From the NCBI GenBank assembly GCA_006176705.1, contig QRFJ01000022.1, forward strand, positions 682,001 to 746,000: DNA of 64,000 nt, read 5' to 3'. Below, in pieces: positions 12,557-23,999 of the stretch. The translations under genes and the position numbers were made by a program. Source of the stretch: Cocos nucifera. Its lineage: Eukaryota > Streptophyta > Magnoliopsida > Arecales > Arecaceae. Under the pieces are notes generated by a model. The model saw only the letters and a list, made by a program, of their open reading frames with translations, had not been told where the DNA came from and did not search any database. Position 1 is the stretch's first letter. Every line of letters begins with the position of its first letter.

Positions 12557-15500
12557 TAAAATTGGATCATCTTCTTTAAGAAGAGCTTGTTGGTGGCTAG
12601 AAATTTAAGTTCTTGAAGTGATCGCAGTTTAAAAGTTCTGCTCTAATAAATGGTAAACAAAGTTATAGGCGTATTCCTGTGGTTGGAGCAGTTGATGTAT
12701 GATCCTACTTTCAACGTGCAGGAACGGAAGTTCAATGTTTTTTTGTTCTTTTATCTAAGAAAATGTTACAGTGGCCAGTCGCAACTAAGGTATTCAGTTA
12801 GTACCAAACAACCATAGGATGGTTGCGCTGTCGCTAGGGTGGCTTCTCGACGCATATTGGAATAGATTGGCTGGACGGAACCGCGCTACTCATCCTTGCT
12901 TATGCCAAGGTGTGCTTGCCCGGTTGCTTCTGATTATGTTATAACCCATCCCCATGCTTGATTCGATGGACGATCATCAGATGGAATGGACGGCTGCAGC
13001 ATCACTTTAATTTACCGCTAAATATGTTTATGCCGCCAATTAGTTTCAATTACGAGTTCTTTGTTAGTGTCTCGTGCATCAACTGTGATTAAGGTACCCA
13101 TCTTTTGAATATAGAGGTATCTTTCAAAAACAAGACGGAGTTTAAAGGGCTGGTTCGGAATCATGATGGTAATTATTGGGTAGGTTTTGGGGTAAAGGCA
13201 TCTAACTCTGCTTAAAAGGACCCGAGTAACCCAATGGACTTGCATGTAACAACATCGTACAGCATTATGCATGCCTGTAGCCGCCGCAAAACCCTCCTCC
13301 CCCACAAAGGAAAGGGGGAAGAAAAACCTGGGATGACATCGCTATCCTATCAGCAAGGGCTCTAACTTTACCTCCTGCAACTACCCCACTTCGACCTAGG
13401 CTGGATCTCAAGCTCCATGCAAACTGAGATAAGCCTGCGGTATGGGTTTTGCTGATTCAGGGTTGAAGTGAGGACCAGTGCCACTCAAAATAGAATCCCA
13501 AATCTCTTGTTCAAAGGTCAGGAGGTAACACTACCAAAATATGGATGGAACCAGGCTTAGATTTATTACCCAATTTCAGAATCTTTCATAGATGAAATGA
13601 CTGCCCTATGGGCTTTCTACAAAATGGCAATTTGGTGCCAAACAGTTTTTGTCCAAGTTTAATATTCTTGCCCTAAATTAGATGAAACTAAATTTGTGTT
13701 TAGAATCTTCAGTCCTTTCCATGATTGTTCATAAAAGTTGGTAATATATTTTTGTTGTAATAACTCAGTTTACAAAGATAAGACTGTTAAAAATAAAGAT
13801 ATAAAATTTCTAAAAAATTTGACTAAATTTATTAAAAGACCAGAAAAACTACCGAGGTGCCCTAAAATCCACCATGCAAAGAAAATTATTAAAAGTGAAC
13901 CGAAGAATCAATTAGATATGATTATTAAGAGTGAACTAAGGAATCGGTTTGATATATACCATGTAAAATGAAATCCGTTCAATTGTTGATCCGAGAGTTT
14001 TATAGGAAAAAAATGGAAGTCCAATAGGTTTGTTGATCTCGTGGAATCTGACCCCTTCTCTCATCAAGAAAAGAATACAAAATCATTCACATTCCTTTCA
14101 CTTTAACCATCTTTTAATTATCTAATCTGATTATTGATTTGGTCTGATTATTAAGAGTGCATGTGTTCTCAAGATCATTGATTGGTGATAAAAACTGGGT
14201 TACGAAAGGGGGTATTGTGGGCCGTAGAACCCCTTTATGTTGATAGGGATGAGTGGGTATTAATTCGCACAGTTCAACTAAAATTTAAAAAAAATAAAAT
14301 TCTAGGCCTATTAGAACAAGCCATTTCTGGATGAGCTTTTATAGCAAAAATAGGACCGATGGTGGAGCTAGTTCTATCAAACTGGTTCGAACATCAATTA
14401 TACTGCAGTCGAAAGGGATCTAACAGTGACCAAGCTACAGGACCTCTTGTCCAGCTCGGGTTCGAACTTTTGAATTCGAACATTGTATTGGATGTCGTTT
14501 TGATGCACTCAGATGATGTACAGCTTATCATCAGATGATGTCGAGTCTGGACCATTATCGACTTCTCCAGAGGTCTTCTCAAATAAAAGTATACTATTAG
14601 ATGTTTTCGGCAATACTAGTGGTCAAGCGCATGCTAAAAATGAATTTTGGAAACAATAATTTTGAGTCATTGCTGGAAGGTTATTTCCAAATTAATTTAC
14701 AATTTCTTTTAAGTTATCTTAACCTTGCCCAGTTTAACTGTTTTTTATCGATGTGGTAGCCTGTTGACATCTTTTCTTGGGAATGTGGGGCGTCTATGTC
14801 ATCTCCTCCTCAGATTTCTCCATCAATGGGATACCGAGGCAGAAATAGGTACAAGCCCCGGTGAAGCCTCCAAATGATCAAATCATGTTAAGCTGGAAAA
14901 GGCCAAGTAGGGTCGTCTAAACCTCATTTCAGACCATAAATAGCCACTAGCTCTTTCCAGGGCTCACGTTTGAACCTTATCCATTTCGGATCTGCACCGG
15001 CTCGAAGTCCGGGACCTGTTCCTGAAGAGCGTATACGTGAGATACCGTCCAACTAGGATCAGGTGGATGGCAGAAGAACGAAGCACACTGATCGGGACCA
15101 CTGGCTCGTTGGACCCCAGACGCAGCAACCATGGCCAAAGGGGTCGCATGGCGAGAACATGGCCCCAACCACCGCCACTCCCACTTACCGACACCGACGC
15201 AGGTGGTCTTACGCGATGACTCCGATAAATCCGACGGCGGTGAAAGAAAGAATTCCAAGGACATGGTATCATGTAAACATTACCTCACATCAGAGCACGT
15301 GTAAAAACAACGGCAAGTTGAAGCATAAAAACAAATAATATGCGTACATGACTGCTTGTGTTCTTGTCATGCATCCTAAGTTACAACCTGCATTTAATTG
15401 GACATAAATCTCCGCATGAATATGTTCAGGTGTACTAAGACTAACTTTTGTATGAGGAGTTGTTTACTTTCTCTTTTAGAATTGTTTGCATCCATCGCCG

Positions 15501-16698
15501 GACCACATCTACGAAAACGGTTTATTGTTCATAAAAAATGTGTTGATGCGGAGGTGATCTGAAAACCAATAATGATAATCATTTCAGCGTATCAAGAAGA
15601 TATATATACGTATTTATGATTTAGTATTTATTAATAGTATATTTTTTGTACACCTGCGATATTTTTTGATAGATAAAATATAAAAAATACATACATATGC
15701 TGTACTACATTTTGATATATGACATGAATTAGTGGCAAACAAACTCATTGGATGTTGGATGGAGCGGACTGAATCTTTTGAGATATAAAGAAATTATTGT
15801 CTTCCATGAATGTATAAATATATTTTCTTTTTTATTCAATTTGATTTGGATAAAATAAAAGAAGGGGGAAAAAATTCAAATTTTTACTGCTTGAAGGTAA
15901 AAATTTGAATAGTGGATTAAAAGAATAAAATAAAGGAGATACAGGATAATAATAGCTTCTTTTTTTTTTTTTTTTTTTCTTGAGGGCTTAAGAAAAGCAT
16001 TCCTTAATCCGATCTCCATGATAATTTTCTTTTCAAAATACATGCTCTTGCGCAGAAAAGGACCTGGTAAAGCATGGAGACGTAGGGTAGTTTTTGAATC
16101 TTTTATGGAGCTTAGCCGGTATGTTTTTCTATTCTACTTGATACAGCCAAATATTAGTTTACACAATTAAACAGTCTGACAACATTGGGATATACGCATG
16201 TAAACCTTTATTACAAATCCAGGATGTATGACTCTATTTTTCTCCCTACTGAACTGCAACTAACCTCACAAGCTGACGGCCTAAATACCAAGCCTGCTTG
16301 GAAGAATAGCCTTTCAAAAATTCAAAATCACCATACCGTTAAGCACTTTTAAGCATTAAACTAGTCTTAAAAAGAGTCTTAACTTTTGAAGCAGTATTAG
16401 TTTAATGCACGATGTTTGAAATATTGATAAGATACATGACGAAGATGGACGCAAAAAATTTGCAAGCCTCGTTGGCCGAGCTCGGAAAAGGAAAATTTTA
16501 TTAAAGTGAGAGCAGGGCTCTTAAAGAAAGGCAGGTTCCCTTTGAACAGTGTCGGATTTATCTATCTAGATTAATCAAGCTTTCCCTTGGCTCTACTACG
16601 AGCTTGGAAAACTTCTATTTGGGAACATTTCCTTTCCCATCTTTCCGGTTCTTGTGTTTTGACCGGGCTAGTGGAAGCTAGCTGGAGTCCACAGGCCC
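12557..16698. other. Intergenic DNA, no supported gene
   Basis: This is AT-rich DNA with scattered short open frames and no recognisable domain. A more GC-rich island at about 14960-15280 contains overlapping frames on both strands (95-102 codons) but none matches a family I know. It could be an old gene fragment or part of an unrecognised repeat. Poly(T) runs occur at about 15959-15979. Confidence 0.6.
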
Positions 16699-16840
16699 GA
16701 AGCAAGCGTATGCATGGCTAAAACTAGGAATCTGATACCCAAAGTCCAATAAATATGATAGATAACGATGAAGCAAGTGTGTGCATGGCTAAAAGTAGGA
16801 ATCTGATGGCCAAACTCCAATAAATATGACAGACAACAAT
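16699..16840. repeat. Tandem duplication, two units of 71 bp
   Basis: Unit 1 is 16699-16769 and unit 2 is 16770-16840. Both begin GAAGCAAG and share GCATGGCTAAAA, TAGGAATCTGAT and CCAATAAATATGA blocks, with about nine substitutions and no length change. A 116-codon minus-strand frame spans both units and the duplication shows inside it, but it has no known domain. Confidence 0.9.
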
Positions 16841-17309
16841 ACAACAAGGACTGAAGGGCATAAATAAATATGTCAATAATCAAAATCTGGAAGGCATCCA
16901 ATTTTCCTTCATGAAGCATGATTCTGACGTGAAAGTGACCAAGCCACGGATTGGAACAGAAGTTCTGGGAAAGCATTAAACTTGGAGTAAATGGATTGAA
17001 TTCTTCACCTTCTTGCAACTAGGCTCTGTTTTCTCACTTGTATGAATAACTCGTGTATTAATGATTGATTAAGACTATCTTGGCAGTGTATAAGATCAGG
17101 CAAAACTTGTACCGGGACCAGTGATGATGGTGGTATCTTCATGTTTTTGTAAGTTAAATAGCATTTGCTATATTTTATTTGGTGTTTTTATGTATCAATC
17201 ATGAAGTCAAGAAAAATATTTCTTCGTTTATTCTGTGGAAATAAGTTTATGGCATACAAATGAAGCCTACAGAGGAAAAAAAAAAAAAAAAGATTACTTT
17301 TTATTTATC

Positions 17310-17416
17310 TAGTGTCCAAACTGTGCACCTTAGTTAGAACACTTGCTTTCAGACTATAACATGGAGGTTCGAAACCAGGTACTTAAATAGTGACGGAGAG
17401 CAAAAAAAAAAAAAAC
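17310..17416 (+). mobile_element. Possible tRNA-derived SINE with A-tail
   Basis: A segment with a tRNA-like layout contains TTAGTTAGAACACTTG, resembling an internal A box, and GGTTCGAAACC, close to the B-box consensus GGTTCRANYCC. It ends in a 14-base poly(A) run at about 17403-17416. The B box has one mismatch and no clear duplication flanks it. A decayed tRNA-like sequence is the alternative. Confidence 0.3.
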
Positions 17417-18509
17417 CTCCAAAAAGAAGTTGTTTAGTATTTGTAGTTACGATATCATAATATATTGATGCAAGAGACGAAGCTATCTATTTGGCTTGAG
17501 GTAAAAGAATTGATCAAAATCTATTCAATATGAAAATGGGGTCATATTCAAAATCTGTAGTTTTAAGGCAATGTTATAAATTTTAAACTATAGCTGGTGA
17601 TGCCTTGTTGAATTTCTTTTACCAAGCTGTACGTGATCAAATCTTATATAATCCATCTTTCTTGGATCAGTTTCTCCAAATGTAATAGAATTTATATCAA
17701 TTATTCATATGACATTTTTATAGTTGCTTATATTCCATAATCTAAAGTGCAAAGCAAGAAAAATGCGGGCATTGTAGATTTTTCAAAAAATATAGTTGTT
17801 CTTTTCTTCCCCTCGTACTCTCCAACATCAACCAACATACATGCATGAAAATTCCACTTTAATCATGCATCTTGAAATGGGATCTTGACATTATCAACAC
17901 AATTATGAAATGCCTGAAAGCTAGAAACAAGGTCTCTCACTGCTCAGTATTTTATACATCTAATCTGATAATTTAGGTAATCATGTCTCTAATCTTATAT
18001 TTTTTCTAAACCATGGATCCCACAAGTTCTTCCCTCCGACGCGGGATCGCACTCGCAACCTGTCACAGGTGAGGAAAAGAGAATAGAAAAGAGAAAGAGC
18101 AGGTACAAAGCAAAAAATTAATCAATCCTGAACTAATCTACATATCACATCTTACCTAAACCTCTTAACGTTATAAAATAGCTCGACGTACCAACGAGCA
18201 TTAGCTTGGGAAATTTCACTCATGTCGGTAAGATATTAGATGATGCTTCGTGGGAGATTGCTTCCATGGAAGATTCCTACGCACGGGGGGCCCTGCCATG
18301 ACATCTTAAACTCTATCCTCGGTACCATCAGTGTATCACGGACGCACAGATGAACGGCTCTGAAGTCCGTGATCTGCTCTTTTGTTTCTTTTTTCTTTTT
18401 GAAATTTGGAGTAGATGACCGTTGATCTAATCCTCACCGTCCAGGGGTTGCAAACGATGGAGTTGGTGTCTGGTGGGAATGGCGACGATCGATGAGAGCA
18501 CAACATGGG

Positions 18510-18510
<1 letters not shown>

Positions 18511-18550
<40 letters not shown>
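18511..18550 (+). repeat. (GA)n microsatellite
   Basis: About 20 uninterrupted GA units. Two shorter GA tracts follow at about 18736-18759 and 18855-18874, within 360 bp. GA clusters like this are frequent in plant promoters and leaders, but no gene could be read next to it. Confidence 0.95.
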
Positions 18551-18552
<2 letters not shown>

Positions 18553-18735
18553 GTATAAGCGGCCAGTGAATAAAGAGTGGGTATAAGAGGACAGAGGGAG
18601 GATTCAAAGAGAAGGCGAGGAGACCCCGGTTCCCAAATTGCCCCTAGAGAGGGCCATTTCGGTTAGGGAGGTGAAGCTGGGGTGATGCAAGCACGGGCCT
18701 TATTGCGGTGGCCTTGGCCAGGAGTGAGAGACCGT

Positions 18736-18759
18736 GGAGAGAGAGAGAGAGAGAGAGAG
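18736..18759 (+). repeat. (GA)n microsatellite, second tract
   Basis: About 12 GA units, between the tracts at 18511 and 18855. Confidence 0.9.
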
Positions 18760-18854
18760 TAAAAGTACATGGGGGGAGTTCCAACTTCATGCACATCCCC
18801 CTAAACCCTCTCATCAATCAAATCAAAACCTAATCATTACTGAAAAGAAATTTT

Positions 18855-18874
18855 AGAGAGAGAGAGAGAGAGAG
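18855..18874 (+). repeat. (GA)n microsatellite, third tract
   Basis: About 10 GA units. Some 20 bp downstream is a short open frame starting at an ATG near 18884 (MKHLRSYRCTW...). It runs only about 35 codons and has no known relatives that I recognise. Confidence 0.85.
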
Positions 18875-18899
18875 ATTCTGGCATGAAGCATTTGCGCAG

Positions 18900-20730
18900 C
18901 TACCGCTGCACATGGTACTCCCTGCTGCCGTGGTCGCCCTCCCACATGATCACAGTCCAGAGTTCCAGCATACTAATTTGTAATTACCATATCTAGCCCA
19001 GCAAACTATAGTAATTAGCATAATATAGATTTAATTTACATTTTTTTTAAAAAAAATGACTTTTCCGAGATATATTGCATTTCCTTTGATGCTGGAAATC
19101 GGCAAAGCAGCCCACGAAGTGCCGCCAACTTGCTTCAGTATATCATTTTCAAAGATGTTGCAGGAGAAGAGAGAGTGGCTGAGTTCCATAGATTTTGATT
19201 TCGTTGGGCTCTCGTCGTGATGCTGTAAGACCGGGCATGCGTGGTCCAGATCAAGTTGACCAAGACAGGAGGCGTCTCTCAATGCCGGGTATGATGCAAA
19301 AGACACGGAAGACAGTCCAAAAGGAACATCATGGACGCTAAGAAGAAAAGATGCAGGGTAAGTCTTTTGCCCCAAAGTACCGTGACTCCGTGAGTTGGCC
19401 TTTTTAAGTATTATTTGAAAGAAAAACATAATATAGATTTTCTGAACTCTAAAACTATGAATGATAATTGAAACATAATATTTGAAAAACAAAAAAGGAT
19501 TAATTTTTATTGGGCGCTCCAGCTTTAGCATACAGCCACTATTCCTACTCAGACAATAGTTACGTTCCATGTAAAAACTCCATTTTCCACATGCTCACAC
19601 GCATATAACTACATTTTTTTAAAAATAATGGATACCATCATATCGAGAAATTACCTAATTATGAATAATAAGCTTCATTTTGGAAATAATATAATTACGA
19701 AAAATAATAGAAATTTTTGGTAAGCATACCACACTCAAGGATTTTAAGAAAAATGTATTTTGTTAGAATATATGGCTTATAGTAATTTTGGATTGCATAG
19801 TATAAATCTCATTCAAATGTTATGCCTCTTCCTAAATTAGCCTCATACCGTAAAACTGTAATGTTTGTCGCAATATTGTCCCTCCAATGGAGAACATCGG
19901 ATGAACAAATCTAGTGCATGCATGATCTCATTGTTAATCTTCATAGTGAATGCATTCTGAAATCATAAATTGTGGGACAGATCAAAATCTACATGTCACA
20001 GATATGGTTCTTTTTTCATTCAAAAAAAAAAAAAAAAAAAAAAAATCTATATGTCACAGGTAAACACGCATGCCACGCATCTTAATCATCCGAGGACATG
20101 ATAAGCTGTCCTTGATGTGCTGGGCAATCAAATGATCCAAGGAGCGTGGGACCCGCACTGCTGTCGAGCACCCACCTGGCCTCCACCCGCCCTCACCAGC
20201 TCAGCTGATAAGGTACGGAGCACACCAAGCTGCCACCCGACCAGAATCCTAAGGTTGGCTCACCATCCGGTGTAGCCACAGTAGATCTGGGTCCAGCCAT
20301 CCATTCCAATCACATGTATGCTCCGACCCAAACCGTCAAATCGACGGGACTTAGCTTATTTTTTGGGGCAAACCTTGAGGTACTGTAGCCAGTCAGCCAA
20401 ACGGGAACAATACGTTCTTGTACGTTCCAAAACGTAACGGTGGTAAAACCTCATGAAATGTTCCCACATGATACGTGCTGCTCATACTAGTATTCCTCTT
20501 CCAATGACGAGACCATCAAAATTTGAAATCAAAATCTTGCACGGAACAAAGGATGCTTCAAATTGGATAGATTCTAAAGAATTTACACTAGACTCCTTCT
20601 ATGATTTCTCTTCCAATATTGTTACAACATTAGGAAAAGGAAAGAGATAATAATAATAATAGTAAAAGCCATAATAATAGTGGAGGAAGAAGAGAGCTCT
20701 GCTCTCTTATTCTAGTGTTTCAACTCGGCG
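18900..20730. other. Intergenic DNA downstream of the IQD gene
   Basis: I see no supported gene. A 179-codon minus-strand frame (19031-19570) lacks a domain and has a mixed, low-complexity composition. A 24-bp A-run at about 20022-20045 is bracketed by near-identical 16-mers: AATCTACATGTCACAG upstream and AATCTATATGTCACAG downstream. Confidence 0.6.
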
Positions 20731-20732
20731 GA

Positions 20733-22708
20733 TTACCACTTCCTCTGCAAGTAGAACTCCCTCTCTGCTTCCCTACTCAGCTCTGAAGACCTATCGAGCC
20801 GGCCCACCACGGCGCTCTTGAAGTTGAAAGCCTCTTGAACTCGAGTGCAAGACCTCTGCATTCCGACCCCACTAAGGCTGGCTCTGGACTCCACCATAAC
20901 TTCACTCAGAGGGAGCCTCTTCCTTATCCCCGCCGGCTCCGGCCTCTGCTTCGGTGCGCTCTGTGATCGGACTTTTGCCTCGAAGGACTGAGTCTTTGCC
21001 ATATAACTCGGACAATGCGAGGTGTTCAGAAACCGGCGGAAGACTCCTTCCGCAACGCTCAAACTCTTGGCCGGAGTCACCGGCATGGTGCCGGCGGAAT
21101 TCATGTAGCGGGGGGTGCTCTGTGCCGTGGCCGAGTACCGGCATTTCTCACCGGTGAGGCACCAGTCGTAGTCCTGGAAGTTCCGGCAGTCGGGGATGGA
21201 GATCCGGGAGGGAATCTGGCAAGGGAGAGGGGAGGAGATTGACTGGGCGGGGAGCTCGTCGGCCAGGTCCAGAACAGAGGGGCTGGTCCGGCGGGAAGAT
21301 CGCGACCTGGGTCGGCAGGTGTCGATTTCGACGATCTTTGGGCTCCGGTCGAAGCCATTGGAAGCGTTGTCGAGACTCGCCGATAGCCTCCGGCTGTGGA
21401 CTGATGCCATGTGTTCGCTCCTCGTGTCGTCGAACCTTTCCTGCGATCCAGAAGGAGAGCAAGGGAAAGGAGTCAAACGCTGGATGGCCTGCGATGCCTA
21501 CCTACCTTTGTAGTTCGCTGCGAAAGGTTGGGATTTTGAACGCACGTACCAGAGATCTCCGGGGGCGGATTTCTGGTTGGAATCTCCGCTCGTTGGGGGG
21601 GAGAAGATTGCGAGATCTCTGAGCTCGAACCGTCGCCTGAGCTCTGATGAGAGCTTGCATGCTCTGGAGGGTTAGGGCCGCTTGCCTGCGAACTAGATAG
21701 CCTCTAACCAAGGCCTGCAACTTAACGAGTGCTTTGAGAGCCCGGAGAGCTTTCTTTGCCTGCAAACAACGCAAATCTAATGATTAGATCTTATGATACT
21801 AATTTTAGAAGGCAAAAAAAAAACTTAAACTTTATGCATTACCAAATAAAAGATGCAGAAAAATCATTAAGTAGTCCCCAACTTAATTTAATTCCCTTCG
21901 GAAACGGGTGACAAATTGAACTGCATTAACGGAACGAATCTAGAAATAGTAAGGAAACCCTAGAGGGATCGTAGAGAATATATATGAGGACCCATTATAA
22001 ATCAAATAAAGAGCAATTAAAAGTCCACGGTCCTTCTTTAAAGATCTAAAAGATAAGAAGGATAGCTAAGATATGAGTGGTTCAGATTTAACTGGAAAGT
22101 GAAGGACAACCACAAATATATTGATGCTTGAAATATATAGTGTCAAATGTAGTAATTGGTGAGGAAATAGAAACAAGAAAAAAACGGAAAGTATCAGATT
22201 CGGAGAACAATCTATCCTGCGAGTTAATTTCACAAGCATTTCGCTCTAGATTAGATCTAAGAATGGCAGGATTTAATGAAAAAAGGCTTCTAATTATCAT
22301 TACCAAATAACCTCTGAAAGCAGTCTGGATCTTCACAGCTGCCCTCCGCTCGTGGACGCCAAAGAGGGTGCCCCTCCCCTGGCTTGTGAGCCGAACGACC
22401 GCCACGGCCGCCTGTGCTGCTGCCACGGCGGCATCGGCAGCGGCGGCGGTGGCTGCCGCAACTGCGATGGCATGTTTGCTCTGCTCCTTCTCGCTTTCAG
22501 CATACATAGATCTCAACCATGCTGTGTCCGCCGCCGTAGAAGGATTCTGACCCACCACCACTTCGCTGGAGTCCCTCGCCGACTTCCCGAAGCTCCACCT
22601 TTTCTTCTCCCTCCTCTCTTCTCCCCCATAATTGGTCTGCTCCTTCGGCTCCTTGCTCTCCTTCTTGCCACCGATGAGGCTCCTCAGCCACCGCGTAGCC
22701 CGACCCAT
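20733..22708 (-). CDS. IQ67-domain (IQD) calmodulin-binding protein, three exons
   Basis: Exons on the minus strand are 22708-22304 (135 codons), 21759-21550 (70 codons) and 21440-20733 (235 codons plus stop), giving 440 aa. Introns of 544 and 109 bp are phase 0 with GT-AG ends (donors GTAATG and GTACGT). The N-terminus MGRATRWLRSLIGGKK is the IQD signature. An alanine-rich stretch (about residues 78-105) precedes the IQ67 domain (about 120-184). IQ motifs are I127-Q128...R132-G133 and L149-Q150...R154-G155, with a third degenerate repeat at 166-183. Intron 1 falls after codon 135, inside the first IQ motif, as is typical for this family. ERFDDTRSEHMASVHSRRLS follows the exon 2/3 join, and a DUF4005 region with SAPKQRPEP lies at about 325-385. 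IQD proteins bind calmodulin and act as scaffolds at microtubules, plasma membrane or nucleus, shaping growth. All splice joins keep the frame, so it looks intact. The subgroup is not certain. Confidence 0.95.
21441..21549 (-). other. IQD intron 2
   Basis: A 109-bp phase-0 intron with donor GTACGT at 21549 and acceptor GATCGCAG ending at 21441. Reading across the join gives RRSL followed by ERFDDTRSEH, the usual continuity in this family. Confidence 0.9.
21760..22303 (-). other. IQD intron 1
   Basis: A 544-bp phase-0 intron with donor GTAATG at 22303 and acceptor TTTGCAG ending at 21760. It splits the first IQ motif between FRGYL and AKKALRAL. Confidence 0.92.
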
Positions 22709-23742
22709 TTCCTGGCCGCTGGAACCTGACGAATTCCGGTCGGACAGGATAAGGAGAAGGAATGGAATGGGGAACGGCTAACTTGGAGGTCCTACAGAGA
22801 GAAAAAGAGGGAACGGGGTGTGAATCAAATGGTCACGTAATATAAAAAAACTAAGCAGAAGGAATCTCTTTCAGGTTGCGGGATAAGAACTGAGGTGGTC
22901 AAAATCTCAAAAAGAGAGGAGTTGACAGTGATAAAAAAAACTTTGAAACGAGAAAGGGAAATAGTAATGGAGAATAGAATGGATAGAAAGATGGGAATTT
23001 TTTTGAACAAAAACCTGTCAACCCCTCGTGACGAACTGCATTACAAGACAAAAGGATGTCCCGAAAAGAAGCAGGGGAGAGGAAAGTCTTTCCCACCAGG
23101 AGCACATTAAAGTAATAGAAATTATAGGCAAAACCTGTAAAGGAGAGGCATTAGAAAACAAAACGAGAGTGGGAGGTAGATGAGGGAAGGAAAGAGATCG
23201 GTAGATGGGATGACCCGGCCTGTCTCCAAAATTTCAAAAAAGGGAAGAAAGTCCGAAGGAGGGACTGCGCTTTTCTTTCTTATATCTATAGCTAATTTGG
23301 AAGTTCAAAAAGTCGCAGGAGGAAACAGCTCATGTTTCCAAATATTCTCTCTCCAAAAGTTTAGCAGAAGAGACGGACGGTGGGAGAAAGAAAGAAGAAT
23401 ACTCTGGAGAAAAGATTGGATTTTTCCACCTCCCCTCTCGAACTCAGAAAAGCAACGGAGTTGGAGCTTCTCTCTCACTGTACTCCTATCTCCAAACAAA
23501 GTGTAGCCACAAAACACACCATCATACGAAGGAAGAAAGAAGGGCTTCCTAGCTACGGCTGCATGAGAGTCAATAGCCAAGCTCGGAGAGGACGATAGCG
23601 CACAATAGAAGAAAGAAAACCGATCTCAGAGAATTCAACAAGCTCGGATTTTTCCTCAGAGAATTCAAAATGGAAAGCAAAGTGGACCGTATGTATACTC
23701 CACCTCTCTTGCTCACCTCTAGAGCACTGTGTCTAGGGCGAG

Positions 23743-23959
23743 GATATATACCTCGTTCCCTCAGCCACTGACAACCTCGTGAATCGCCCTCACCTTTTAT
23801 TTATCATGGATTCTCTCTCTCTCTCTGCATTTCCTATTCTCTGCTACACCATTCAGCTTTTCCGCTCTAAAAGAGCTGCCCTCAAAAGGACGATTTCTTA
23901 CAACAAAGAAGAAAAGAAAGGTCAGAGTATTCTCTCGACTGCCAAGATCTTATATATAC
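23743..23959 (-). promoter_or_regulatory. Candidate TATA boxes upstream of the IQD gene
   Basis: Two minus-strand TATA-like elements lie about 1.0-1.25 kb upstream of the ATG at 22708: TATATATCCT near 23750-23741 and the better TATATATAAG at 23958-23949. Using either implies a long leader (22709 to about 23920), perhaps with a leader intron. The leader region is rich in GAAAG/CTTTC and shows no coding potential. The assignment is tentative. Confidence 0.3.
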
Positions 23960-23999
23960 GTCATCAAAGAAACAAAGAAATGGCTCTCCATCTCTTGCC

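Noticed and set aside
14964..15338. Overlapping frames of 91-102 codons on both strands in a GC-richer island
   Set aside because: No family match that I recognise, no splice-supported extension, and frames open on both strands. Left as unidentified.
18884..18991. Short frame starting MKHLRSYRCTW next to GA repeats, considered as a small peptide or microRNA precursor
   Set aside because: It is only about 35 codons with no known relatives. I compared the region with common plant microRNA sequences and saw no match or clear hairpin.
19031..19570. 179-codon minus-strand open frame
   Set aside because: No recognisable domain, biased composition, poly(A/T) at one end, and no flanking gene structure. 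Likely a chance frame.
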